The notes under the pieces are model-generated. The model made no database searches. It saw nothing but the letters and a program-made list of their open reading frames with translations, and had not been told where the DNA came from. This document shows, one piece after another, positions 1-8,187 of a DNA stretch of 17,571 nucleotides. Source of the DNA: an uncultured Alistipes sp. (GTDB taxonomy: Bacteria > Bacteroidota > Bacteroidia > Bacteroidales > Rikenellaceae); contig UQYM01000043.1 of the NCBI GenBank assembly GCA_900545315.1, forward strand, positions 1-17,571. Reading direction: 5' to 3'. Positions within the stretch are counted from its first letter, which is position 1. Each line of letters opens with the position of its first letter. Both the position numbers and the translations under genes were made by a program.

Positions 1-4
1 TACC

Positions 5-53
5 GGGACAGTCTGCCGATTGACTCATAATGACGGAATTAAACGACTGTCCC
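5..53. repeat. Inverted repeat at the window edge, possible leader hairpin
   Basis: A 9-bp perfect inverted repeat, GGGACAGTC at 5-13 and GACTGTCCC at 45-53, encloses 31 nt. It lies just downstream of the minus-strand promoter candidate at 81-110, so in a transcript from that promoter it would form a stem in the leader. The gene it would precede is outside the window. There is no T tract that would make it a clear terminator. Confidence 0.35.
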
Positions 54-80
54 TATTGTAACATTCTCATCGATTCTTCA

Positions 81-110
81 CAAAAATAGTATTTTTTATA
101 TCTCGTCCAA
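81..110 (-). promoter_or_regulatory. Bacteroidetes-type promoter firing leftward out of the window
   Basis: On the minus strand TTG (108-110) is followed after exactly 19 nt by TATTTTTG (81-88), which fits the Bacteroidetes consensus TTTG-N19-TAnnTTTG. The surrounding 60-250 stretch is AT-rich, as expected of a promoter region. Transcription would start near position 74 and run toward position 1, away from infB, so the served gene is not visible. The 19-nt spacing equals that of the rimP and fabI promoters in this window. Confidence 0.55.
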
Positions 111-240
111 GTAAAAATAAACTTTCTAATACAAAGGTGTACAATTAATAGAATTTCCTTTATATACCAAATTAGCATTAAGGCAAATGACAACAACTTG
201 ATATCGTATTAACAGGTTAACAGGATAAGCAAATAGCTGT

Positions 241-284
241 ATTAAAATAAAAAAGGTTTACACGATTTTATCGTGTAAACCTTT
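241..284 (-). terminator. Intrinsic terminator of the rimP-nusA-infB operon
   Basis: A perfect 14-bp stem (252-265 with 271-284) and a 5-nt loop are followed on the minus strand by a T-rich run through 241. It begins about 35 nt after the infB stop codon. Stem, loop and T tract have the form of a strong rho-independent terminator for leftward transcription. Confidence 0.9.
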
Positions 285-318
285 CGAAAATACAAATTAC
301 GTATAACTTCAGAGAAAA

Positions 319-3300
319 TTATCGACGAATCTCAACCTGCTCGTATCCCTCGATAATATCGCCGACTTTGATGTCGTTGTAATTTTCGATATTCAAGCCG
401 CACTCCATATTGGTACCGACCTCTTTGACATCGTCTTTGAAACGTTTGAGAGATCCCAATTTGCCGGAGTAGACCACAATACCGTCCCGAATGACACGTA
501 CCAATGTATTGCGGGTAATTTTACCCTCACGCACAATACAACCGGCAACCGTTCCCACTTTTGAGATTTTGAAGGTTTCGAGCACCTCGACCGAACAAAC
601 GATCTCCTCTTTGGTCTCGGGAGCCAACATACCTTCGATAGCATCCTTGATATCGTTGATTGCATCGTAAATGATCGAATAGAGTCGAATTTCAATCTCC
701 TCCTTTTCGGCCAGACGACGTGCCGATGCAGACGGACGCACCTGGAAGCCGACAATCACCGCATTCGATGCGGCAGCCAGCAGCACATCCGATTCCGAAA
801 TCGGTCCCACAGCCTTGTGGATCACATTGACCTGAACCTCCTCCTTGCTGAGTTTGATCAACGAATCAGCCAACGCCTCAATCGAACCGTCCACATCACC
901 TTTGATGATGATATTCAGCTCCTTGAAGTTACCGATAGCGATACGGCGACCGATCTCATCGAGGGTAATATGTTTCTGGGTACGCAGTCCCTGCATACGT
1001 TGCAACTGTTCACGTTTATTGGCGATATCACGAGCCGAACGTTCATCAGCCATTACATTGAAGGTATCACCCGCCTGTGGAGCACCATTCAGACCCAATA
1101 CCAACACTGGTGTCGAAGGTGGAGCCTCGGTGATACGGGTACCACGTTCGTTAAACATCGCCTTGACACGACCCGAATAGATACCCGACAGCATGATATC
1201 ACCCACATGCAACGTACCGTTCTGTACCAATACGGTAGCTACATATCCACGACCTTTATCCAAGGTGGACTCGATCACAACGCCCTGTGCCTCACGATTT
1301 GGATTGGCCTTCAGATCCAGCATCTCGGCCTCAAGCAGCACCTTTTCGAGCAATTTATCGAGATTGATGCCCTTCTTGGCCGAAATCTCCTGGCACTGGT
1401 ACTTACCACCCCAATCTTCGACCAAATAGTTCATGGCTGCCAGCTCCTCCTTGATACGGTCCGGATTGGCACCGGGCTTATCGATCTTATTAATGGCAAA
1501 GACAATAGGCACCTGAGCGGCAGCGGCATGGTTGATCGCCTCGACCGTCTGCGGCATCACGTTATCATCCGCCGCGATGATAATAATGGCAACGTCAGTT
1601 ACCTGTGCACCACGCGCACGCATGGCGGTAAAGGCTTCGTGACCCGGCGTATCGAGGAAGGTAATACGACGACCGTCCAAATCGACACTGTACGCACCAA
1701 TATGCTGAGTAATACCACCCGCCTCGCCGGCAATCACATTGGTATTACGAATGTGGTCCAACAGCGAGGTTTTACCGTGGTCAACGTGACCCATCACCGT
1801 CACAATCGGGGGACGTGGAACCAAATCTTCGGGTTTATCCGCCTCGGTATTGATCGCCTCCTGCGTATCGACCGTAACGAATTCGATCTGGAAGCCGAAC
1901 TCTTCGGCCACCACCACCAGCGCCTCTGCATCAAGACGTTGGTTGATCGAAACCATCAGACCCAAATTCATGCAGGCCGTAATGACGTCTGTAACGCTCA
2001 CATTCATCATCGTGGCCAATTCGCTTACCGTCACAAATTCGGTCACCTTCAGGATGCTCTTTTCGCGCTCTTCACGAGCGTGCTCCTCCTGCATACGGGC
2101 CGAAACCGCTTCACGTTTATCACGACGGTGTTTGGCTGTTTTGAATTTCGGTCCTTTCGAGGTCAAACGGGCCAATGTATCCTTAATCTGCTTCTGTACC
2201 TCTTCGTCACTTACCTCAACATGTACAGGAGCCGGTTTCGGATTCCCCTTCTGTCCCTTTTTACGGTTATTATTATTGTTGTTGTTGCTATTGTTATTGT
2301 TATCACGTGCAGGACGTCCCGAAGCACCTCCACCAGCAGCCGGACGACCCTCCGAACGAGAACCACTCTGAGCCTGTTTCGGGTTATTCAGGTCCACCTT
2401 ATCCTTCGTGATCCGTTTACGCTTTTCGCGTCGTCCGAATTCACCCTTCTTCTCAAGCAAATTGACGTCAATCTTACCCAGCACCTTCGGGCCTGACAGC
2501 TTATTCTCCTCCGCATTGGGACGAAACAGATTGCTTTGATCAGCCGCCAAACGTTCATCATAAGTTTGTGTCTGAGCGGCAAGATCGGCAATTCGAGTTG
2601 TTGCCACAGGAGCGGTTTTACTGCCAACCGAAGGTGCAGCGTGACCCGCTGGAGCAGGCTTAGCGGCCTGTTTCGCAGCTGGTTTCATCGCAGGCTTTGC
2701 CGAAGCCTCTGCTTTGGGAGCCGCAGGTTTTACAGACTCAACTTTCGGTTTGGATTCGTCGCGTTTTACCTCAATCTTTACCGGTTCCACTTTCACTGGT
2801 TCGCTTTTCACAACAGATTGAGCATCCGCAATCGGCTTCTTCTCTTCAACAGGTGTTGCATCAGATGACGTTGTTGCCGGAGCCGCTGCCGGTGCACTCT
2901 TCTCCGAAGGAAGCTCAGGTTTCTTCGCTTCTGCAGGTGCTGCCGCAGGCTTTTTGCCCGACAAATCGATCTTACCCAAAATCTTCGGAGCATTGATCGT
3001 CGGAACCTCATCTTTCACATTGATCACACCACCACTCTTGATAATCACCTCTTTTTTGAAGTCGGAATCATCCTCTGCCGAGGTACTGCCCTCCTTACGG
3101 TTGCCGAGCGAAACAGCCTCGAGCTTCTGGTTGATCTTCTCGCGGATGTTGACACTCTCGGTCCTGCTGCCACCAAACTCCTTTTCAAGCACCTCATACA
3201 CATGCGGCTCGATTAAAGTACTGGGGGCGTTTTCCACCTTGATCCCCTTCTTCTCGAGAAATTCGACAATCGTGGTCTGTCCTACTTTCAACTCTCTTGC

Positions 3301-3336
3301 AACCTGATGGAGTCTCAGTTTTCGTACATTCGGCAT
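319..3336 (-). CDS. infB: Translation initiation factor IF-2
   Basis: The 1005-residue product is the GTPase that places initiator fMet-tRNA on the 30S subunit and promotes 50S joining. An N-terminal IF2_N helical module (about 1-55) is followed by a long Lys/Ala/Pro-rich linker (about 60-400) containing an Asn run at 346-357. A second IF2_N-like module precedes the G domain. The G domain shows GHVDHGKT (516-523), GGITQHIGAY, DTPGHE (562-567), NKID (616-619) and SAK, and the usual domain II to IV tail completes the protein. The start is a clear ATG and the length is normal for Bacteroidetes IF-2, whose linkers are long. It is the last gene of the rimP-nusA-infB cluster and is followed by a strong terminator, but 308 bp separate it from nusA. 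Confidence 0.98.
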   Translation of the reverse strand: MPNVRKLRLHQVARELKVGQTTIVEFLEKKGIKVENAPSTLIEPHVYEVLEKEFGGSRTESVNIREKINQKLEAVSLGNRKEGSTSAEDDSDFKKEVIIKSGGVINVKDEVPTINAPKILGKIDLSGKKPAAAPAEAKKPELPSEKSAPAAAPATTSSDATPVEEKKPIADAQSVVKSEPVKVEPVKIEVKRDESKPKVESVKPAAPKAEASAKPAMKPAAKQAAKPAPAGHAAPSVGSKTAPVATTRIADLAAQTQTYDERLAADQSNLFRPNAEENKLSGPKVLGKIDVNLLEKKGEFGRREKRKRITKDKVDLNNPKQAQSGSRSEGRPAAGGGASGRPARDNNNNSNNNNNNNRKKGQKGNPKPAPVHVEVSDEEVQKQIKDTLARLTSKGPKFKTAKHRRDKREAVSARMQEEHAREEREKSILKVTEFVTVSELATMMNVSVTDVITACMNLGLMVSINQRLDAEALVVVAEEFGFQIEFVTVDTQEAINTEADKPEDLVPRPPIVTVMGHVDHGKTSLLDHIRNTNVIAGEAGGITQHIGAYSVDLDGRRITFLDTPGHEAFTAMRARGAQVTDVAIIIIAADDNVMPQTVEAINHAAAAQVPIVFAINKIDKPGANPDRIKEELAAMNYLVEDWGGKYQCQEISAKKGINLDKLLEKVLLEAEMLDLKANPNREAQGVVIESTLDKGRGYVATVLVQNGTLHVGDIMLSGIYSGRVKAMFNERGTRITEAPPSTPVLVLGLNGAPQAGDTFNVMADERSARDIANKREQLQRMQGLRTQKHITLDEIGRRIAIGNFKELNIIIKGDVDGSIEALADSLIKLSKEEVQVNVIHKAVGPISESDVLLAAASNAVIVGFQVRPSASARRLAEKEEIEIRLYSIIYDAINDIKDAIEGMLAPETKEEIVCSVEVLETFKISKVGTVAGCIVREGKITRNTLVRVIRDGIVVYSGKLGSLKRFKDDVKEVGTNMECGLNIENYNDIKVGDIIEGYEQVEIRR

Positions 3337-3644
3337 ACTCTACTCTCTTTTATCGTTTTTCGGCGTTATACATTCCGCAGCGATTCGCCTCCCGGCCACC
3401 CCTGCGGGACAAGAGTGCAACCCTCCGGCCCCACTCCAATTCAATCAACCGAGGTATCCGTCTATCCCTTTCGTCAAACGTTATCCTTCGGTAAAACGTC
3501 ACTCTTTCTCGTTCGGTCCTTTCGTCCCTTGGAAGGAAGAGTCACTTAGGTGTGCTAGCCGCCCGGCTCGTCCGGGCAACGATTATCTGTGTAAAATTAA
3601 TGCAAATCCGGCAATTCTGCATACTTTATTCACACAAACCGCGC
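3337..3644. other. 308-bp non-coding spacer between nusA and infB
   Basis: All frames are broken by frequent stops and no tRNA, terminator or TAnnTTTG promoter was found. A GC-rich 6-bp hairpin (3561-3566 with 3572-3577, loop CTCGT) has no T tract. A single DnaA-box-like TTATTCACA lies at 3626-3634 and is probably chance. The minus strand is purine-rich between about 3440 and 3540. The spacer is likely transcribed as part of the operon mRNA. Confidence 0.5.
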
Positions 3645-4874
3645 TTATTCGAATTCGGCCTTAAGGATACGAACCACCTCTTCGATTGTCTCAACCTCCA
3701 GGTCAGTCCGCTTAGCCAGCTCATCAACAGAGAGTTCCAACACGCTCTTGGCGGTATCGCAACCGATACTCTTGAGCTGATCGATAATCCACTGATCGAT
3801 CTCGTCCGAGAACTCATCCAGAGCCACATCCTCCTCTTCGACTTCGCGATATACATCCAGGTCGTAACCGGTCAACATGCTGGCCAGACGAATATTCAAA
3901 CCGCCCTTACCGATGGCCAACGACACCTCGCTGGGTTTGAGGTAAACGGCAGCGGTTTTGGTCTCTTCGTTAATCTGGATCGAGGAAACTTTCGCCGGGT
4001 TCAAGGCACGCTGGATCATCAGCTGCGGATTCGACGTATAGTTTACCACATCAATATTTTCATTGCGCAGCTCCTTGACGATCGAATAGATACGCGACCC
4101 CTTCATACCGACACAAGCGCCAACCGGGTCGATACGATCGTCGTAAGACTCAACGGCCACTTTGGCACGTTCGCCGGGGATACGGACAATCTTCTTGATG
4201 GTGATCAGACCGTCGTAAATTTCAGGCACCTCCATCTCGAAGAGACGCTCCAAAAACTCAGGAGCCGTACGCGACAAGACAATCAACGGCGAGTTGTTAC
4301 GCATCTCAACGCGAGAAACAATCGCTTTCACCGTATCGCCTTTGCGGAAAAAGTCGCTCGGGATCTGCTCAGCCTTGGGCATCACCAGTTCGTTGTCCTC
4401 ATCATCGAGAATCAGCACCTCTTTCTTCCAAACCTGATAAACCTCACCGGTAATGATCTCACCGACCTTATCTTTATACTTCTCATATAAGTTGGCCTTT
4501 TCGAGCTCCATGATCCGAGAAGCCAGGTTCTGACGCAACGACAACACCGAACGGCGACCAAAATCGGAGAGTTTGATCTCATCGGCCACCTCTTCGCCCA
4601 CCTCGTAGGTAGGATCGATCTTGCGGGCATCGGTCAGTGAAATTTGCTGGTTGGGATTCTCGACCTGACCATCCTCCACAATGGTACGGTTACGCCAGAT
4701 CTCCAGGTCACCCTTTTCGGGGTTGATGATCACATCGAAGTTCTCATCGGTCTCGTAGGTCTTGATCAACAAATGGCGGAACACATCCTCCAACACACCG
4801 ATCATTGTGCTCTTGTCGATATTCTTAAGCTCCTTGAACTCCGCAAAGGTGCTTATCAGATTAAGGTTGTCCAT
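3645..4874 (-). CDS. nusA: Transcription termination/antitermination factor NusA
   Basis: The 409-residue product binds RNA polymerase and nascent RNA and modulates pausing, termination and antitermination. It shows an N-terminal polymerase-binding domain (about 1-130), an S1 domain (about 138-203), and two KH domains with GxxG loops GMKG (256-259) and GKGG (322-325). An acidic helical C-terminal segment of about 60 residues follows. The proteobacterial pair of long acidic repeats is absent, which is usual outside that group. Start is an ATG 36 nt after the rimP stop, so the two are almost certainly co-transcribed. In many bacteria NusA feeds back on its own operon; here a leader hairpin upstream of rimP is a possible target, but that is inference. 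Confidence 0.97.
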   Translation of the reverse strand: MDNLNLISTFAEFKELKNIDKSTMIGVLEDVFRHLLIKTYETDENFDVIINPEKGDLEIWRNRTIVEDGQVENPNQQISLTDARKIDPTYEVGEEVADEIKLSDFGRRSVLSLRQNLASRIMELEKANLYEKYKDKVGEIITGEVYQVWKKEVLILDDEDNELVMPKAEQIPSDFFRKGDTVKAIVSRVEMRNNSPLIVLSRTAPEFLERLFEMEVPEIYDGLITIKKIVRIPGERAKVAVESYDDRIDPVGACVGMKGSRIYSIVKELRNENIDVVNYTSNPQLMIQRALNPAKVSSIQINEETKTAAVYLKPSEVSLAIGKGGLNIRLASMLTGYDLDVYREVEEEDVALDEFSDEIDQWIIDQLKSIGCDTAKSVLELSVDELAKRTDLEVETIEEVVRILKAEFE

Positions 4875-4910
4875 AGTTGTAACTTATTCTGAATTATTTT
4901 ATTTGTTTTT

Positions 4911-5378
4911 CTATTTGAAATCGAGGTATTCGCAGGTCGATTTTACCTCATCGAGCGAGAGTTCGCGTCGGGTGGTAACCAGCTGTTTTCGTTTTTTCCC
5001 TTCGACCGTCACCCGCTCTTCGTATTCGACGGCAATCTGATTATCCGAAGCATCAACCAGTTTACCGATAATTTTGCCGCCATCCTTGAACACCACCTCC
5101 ACCGGGCTGCCGATCAATTTGCGATACTGGCGCAAATATTTGAGCGGCTGACCGATTCCGGCCGACATGACGGTCAATTCGAAATCCTCCTGATCCCGAT
5201 CGAGCGCCTCTTCGATCGAACGGCTCAACTCCACGCAACGATCAATACCCACTTGGGTATCGCTATCCACCGTCACAACGATTTCGTTAGCCGGGGTGAC
5301 CCGCACTTCGACCACAAAAAGATCTGTACCCTCCATTTGGGCTTCAGCGATTTCGCGTACGTGAGCTGCATCAATCAT
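4911..5378 (-). CDS. rimP: Ribosome maturation factor RimP
   Basis: The 155-residue product matches RimP, which helps late assembly of the 30S subunit. The N-terminal alpha/beta domain covers about 1-80, including a segment like DVDRCVELSRSIEEALD in other RimP proteins, and is followed by GQPLKYLRQYRKLIG. A C-terminal SH3-like barrel (about 90-150) contains the VVFKDGGKIIGKLV strand pair. It is the first gene of the rimP-nusA-infB order that is widely conserved in bacteria, which supports the call despite weak sequence signatures in this family. The ATG start lies about 66 nt from the expected transcription start of the promoter at 5451-5480. Confidence 0.95.
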   Translation of the reverse strand: MIDAAHVREIAEAQMEGTDLFVVEVRVTPANEIVVTVDSDTQVGIDRCVELSRSIEEALDRDQEDFELTVMSAGIGQPLKYLRQYRKLIGSPVEVVFKDGGKIIGKLVDASDNQIAVEYEERVTVEGKKRKQLVTTRRELSLDEVKSTCEYLDFK

Positions 5379-5401
5379 AATCAGTTGCGTTTCATATAGT
5401 T

Positions 5402-5427
5402 AACAAAACGGGGGACTTCCGTCCCCC
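5402..5427 (-). promoter_or_regulatory. Leader hairpin with GGAA tetraloop and U-rich tail upstream of rimP
   Basis: Read on the minus strand, GGGGGAC, GGAA and GTCCCCC form a 7-bp GC-rich stem (5410-5416 with 5421-5427) capped by a GNRA tetraloop, followed directly by GTTTTGTT (5402-5409). It lies inside the rimP leader, between the promoter and the ATG. The form is that of a weak terminator or attenuator. A role in operon autoregulation is plausible but not shown by the sequence. Confidence 0.55.
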
Positions 5428-5450
5428 ATCCCATAGCATAGAATACGATG

Positions 5451-5480
5451 CAAATATAACTATTTTTTACTGAAAAACAA
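5451..5480 (-). promoter_or_regulatory. Promoter of the rimP-nusA-infB operon
   Basis: On the minus strand TTG (5478-5480) is followed after exactly 19 nt by TATATTTG (5451-5458), matching the Bacteroidetes TTTG-N19-TAnnTTTG consensus. Transcription would start near 5444, giving a leader of about 66 nt before the rimP ATG at 5378. The flanking sequence is AT-rich. This is the only good promoter match found upstream of the operon. Confidence 0.75.
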
Positions 5481-5683
5481 CACACTACCCCCTTTTTCTT
5501 TGTTTTATAACATTTTGAAGGCTTTTAACAAAACTGCAGTCGGGTCATCTCTCCAACTTCCTATGCGCTCTGCTCCCAAAACATCTGTAACAAAGCACGA
5601 GGAGAGAATCTGGGTTCGCAAGATTTCTTGCCAGCTCGCCCTGTACCTGCAAGCATCAACGGCTTTCTGCCACACGGTTCAGA

Positions 5684-6789
5684 TCACCAACCGCACTGCC
5701 GGACAAACGGTATCCGTCGAATCAGATGGGAGGCGAGGAATGTTGACACGATTGCAGCGACGCAAACCAAACCGAAGCCGCCCCACAGTCTGCACCCCAA
5801 TTGTTACACCCAATAGGTCCCACATACGATGAAAAACGGATGCACAATATAAGCCAGGTAACTGTCAGCTGACTGAGCACGAAAAAACCGATTCGGTCGA
5901 TTTCCCCAATGTTTAAAAACCGCCAACAAAAAGTAGGAGATCCCCACACACAAGATGGGTTCCCACATTGCGTAGGCAAAGGCCAAGCGGTTCCATCCGC
6001 CCGCATCAGATCCGCCCGACTCCCGGTTCAGATAACAAAAGAGTGCAAACGCAACAATCGCGACCACAACGATAGCCAGCCAAACTTTTGCTTTACGCAG
6101 CGAGATCTGTTCCAACCATCTTTTTCGAGCAGCGACCAATCCAGCCCAATACATCCCCACATAGAGCGGGAAATAGCCAAACTGCAATCCAAACCAGCTT
6201 TTACCTACCGGATACTCCAAACGGATCAGAAAGGCAACCACGCCCGCCGTCAACATGAAAACGATCAGTTTCGCCACTGATGGAAAGTCCTTCGGCGTTG
6301 GAGTCTTTGATCTGGGATGTAGGGTTCGGTATCCCACATACAGTAGTTCAAAAACGATTAAGGTCAAGACAAACCACATGGGCCCCGGGGTATGATAATG
6401 TCCAAAGAGCTGTCCCCAATCTACTGCAACGCCCTTGAGCTCACCGACCAGTCCGACAATAGCCGGATTCAGAAAGAAGATATAGATCAGCAAAGGGATT
6501 CCCAAACGGATTGCCCGGTCTTTAAGGAATGCAAACACACCTTTACGCTCATAGGAGGCGGGCATCAGCAAAGCTGAAATAAAGAAAAAGAGCGCCATAA
6601 AATAGGATTGATTCCCATCACCAGGGACATCAACGCCTGACTCCACCCCTTCCAAAGCACCGACGACTTATAGTACCAGCCACCAGAGGCCCCGAACGCA
6701 ATAGCGGTATGATGAAAGATCACAACGCAGATCAGAAAGACCCGCAATTTATCCAAATAATGATAACGTAGCTTAATCGGTTCTGCCAT
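5684..6789 (-). pseudogene. Acyltransferase family 3 membrane protein, disrupted by a frameshift and an in-frame stop
   Basis: Family 3 acyltransferases are integral membrane enzymes that O-acylate sugars, glycans or lipids; the substrate cannot be told here. The N-terminal part (6789 to about 6606) has YLDKLRVFLICVVIFHHTAI with the conserved His at the first membrane segment, ending MSLVMGIN. The expected continuation, QSYFMALFFFISALL, lies in another frame. A third GATT copy at the plus-strand GATTGATT (6606-6613) would join them exactly as MGIN-QSYF. A TAA at 5804-5806 then interrupts the frame, after which 39 more codons read on as a family-like final helix ending with LIRRIPFV and a stop at 5684. 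With the 4-bp repair and readthrough the product would be 369 residues, a normal length. The gene stands alone, beyond the terminator at 6841-6873. Confidence 0.85.
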
Positions 6790-6840
6790 CTGAAAAACAC
6801 TCGACTTCTATACAAACCATTAGACAATCAACAAAATACA

Positions 6841-6873
6841 GAAAAAGGCGATAATCGATTGATTATCGCCTTT
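6841..6873 (-). terminator. Terminator for the lpxC-fabZ/lpxA transcript, possibly bidirectional
   Basis: A perfect 13-bp stem (6844-6856 with 6861-6873) with a GATT loop is followed on the minus strand by a short T run (TTTTTC). It separates lpxA, which ends about 390 bp upstream of it, from the acyltransferase pseudogene, which starts about 50 bp downstream. No better terminator was seen closer to lpxA. Confidence 0.75.
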
Positions 6874-7262
6874 AGACTTATTCACATTTTTTGGAAGTGG
6901 CTATAACAAACACCGTACGGGCAGCCTCTACAGCCCCCTTTTAACACTCTACGGTAACATTTGGGGGCCGACTGGCAGGCTGTCGTGCCTTGACAACCCT
7001 GAAAACAAACAGCAGCCTCCTAATTTTGATTGCCATCGCTCTCTCCCGGCACAAACGTCTTCTCAGCCGACCACACTGCTTTGCAAAGGAAAGTAACAAA
7101 CAGGACTTTCTACAAGCCCCTTTTGCTCTTCAAGCCCCCTTGATACCCCCTTGCCTCCTTGCTCGCCAGCAATTCTTTTCCGGGTTACACTCCCGAAGCT
7201 TTTACCGCGCTATGCATTGCAAGTGCATGTCTCCACACCTCCGGCTCCGGCAGCAGAGTGGT
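6874..7262. other. 389-bp non-coding stretch 3' of lpxA
   Basis: No frame gives recognisable protein. On the plus strand it is rich in C runs, with related short motifs CAGCCCCCTTTT (6931-6942), CAAGCCCCTTTT (7113-7124) and CAAGCCCCCTTGA (7131-7143). A DnaA-box-like TTATTCACA at 6878-6886 is isolated. With the nearest terminator at 6841-6873 this is probably a long 3' untranslated region of lpxA; an unannotated small RNA is possible, but no known RNA family was recognised. Confidence 0.45.
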
Positions 7263-8063
7263 TTACACCTCTTCGTTTTTCTTGCTTGAGTTGTAGGGTT
7301 TGATGATGCCCCGTTTCGAAGAACGGATAAAGTTCAGCATCATATCGCGTTCCGGACTTTGCGGAATCTCCTGCTCAACCAAATCGCATCCGTGAGAGTA
7401 GGAGTGTCCCGACTGGAAGAGAATACGGCACATATCCTGAATCTGATTGATCTGCTCGTTGGTAAAGTTCCGGCGACGCAGACCGATCGAATTGATACCC
7501 ACATACGAAAGCGGATTGTGTGCAGCAGTCAAGAAAGGCGGAATATCCTTACTGATGAGCGATCCGCCACTGACAATCACATGGGCACCGATACGCGAGA
7601 ACTGGTGCACAGCACAGTGACCGCCCAAAATGGCCCAATCGTCCACTTCGACCTCACCGCCCAACGAAACGCGGTTGGCCAAAATACAGTGGTTACCCAC
7701 TACGCAATCGTGACCGACATGGACATAGGCCATCAGCAGCACATTGCTCCCGACGATCGTTTTTTCCCGAGCCGCCGTACCGCGACTAATCGTCACACAC
7801 TCACGGATCATGGTATTATCTCCGACTTCAGCCGTAGTATACTCTCCCTTGAACTTCAAATCCTGCGGCAAGCAGGCAACGACAGCCGACGTATGCACCT
7901 GGCAATTTTTACCCAGACGTGCGCCGTCCATCAATACTGCCCCGGGGCCAATCCAACTTCCGTCTCCGACGATCACGTCGTCGGCAATATAGGCAAAGGG
8001 CTCTACAGTTACATTCGCTCCGAGCTGTGCTTTTTCGGAAACGTATGCCAATTTGCTAATCAT
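7263..8063 (-). CDS. lpxA: Acyl-ACP--UDP-N-acetylglucosamine O-acyltransferase LpxA
   Basis: The 266-residue product carries out the first step of lipid A synthesis, moving a 3-hydroxyacyl chain from ACP to the 3-OH of UDP-GlcNAc in the cytoplasm. The N-terminal two thirds are left-handed beta-helix hexapeptide repeats (about 1-185). VHVGHDCVVGNHCILAN carries H118, at the place of the catalytic His125 of E. coli LpxA, and GGHCAVHQFSRIGAHV follows. A helical C-terminal domain (about 190-256) contains GLRRRNF. The family length is about 255-265. Start is an ATG. It follows the lpxC-fabZ fusion on the same strand after 124 bp without a promoter match, so they probably share a transcript. Confidence 0.97.
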   Translation of the reverse strand: MISKLAYVSEKAQLGANVTVEPFAYIADDVIVGDGSWIGPGAVLMDGARLGKNCQVHTSAVVACLPQDLKFKGEYTTAEVGDNTMIRECVTISRGTAAREKTIVGSNVLLMAYVHVGHDCVVGNHCILANRVSLGGEVEVDDWAILGGHCAVHQFSRIGAHVIVSGGSLISKDIPPFLTAAHNPLSYVGINSIGLRRRNFTNEQINQIQDMCRILFQSGHSYSHGCDLVEQEIPQSPERDMMLNFIRSSKRGIIKPYNSSKKNEEV

Positions 8064-8187
8064 GCTTTCGATAGGATTTTATTGGTGAGTATGTAAGCGC
8101 GTTATATTTCTGTTTTAATTTTTCTCTGCCGTTCTATTCCAGCCCTGCGCATATCGGACTACAGAACAGCTTGACTCGCAAAAGAGG

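Larger units (their letters stand above)
5379..5683. other. Spacer between rimP and the acyltransferase pseudogene
   Basis: The part nearest rimP holds the operon promoter (5451-5480) and a leader hairpin (5410-5427). The remainder, 5481-5683, carries no open frame with recognisable protein and no clear terminator for the acyltransferase pseudogene. Confidence 0.5.

Noticed and set aside
817..2496. Long plus-strand open frame of 559 codons opposite infB
   Set aside because: It is a shadow of infB: the minus strand carries all G-domain motifs, while the plus product is His/Thr/Arg-rich and unrecognisable.
3561..3577. GC-rich hairpin in the nusA-infB spacer as a terminator
   Set aside because: The stem is only 6 bp and is not followed by a T run on either strand.
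3552..4490. Plus-strand open frame of 312 codons opposite nusA
   Set aside because: Antisense shadow of nusA; the minus strand has S1 and KH motifs and conserved gene order.
3626..6886. DnaA-box-like TTATTCACA at 3626-3634 and 6878-6886
   Set aside because: Two isolated copies 3 kb apart, with no cluster, AT-rich unwinding region or dnaA/dnaN neighbour, so no origin is supported.
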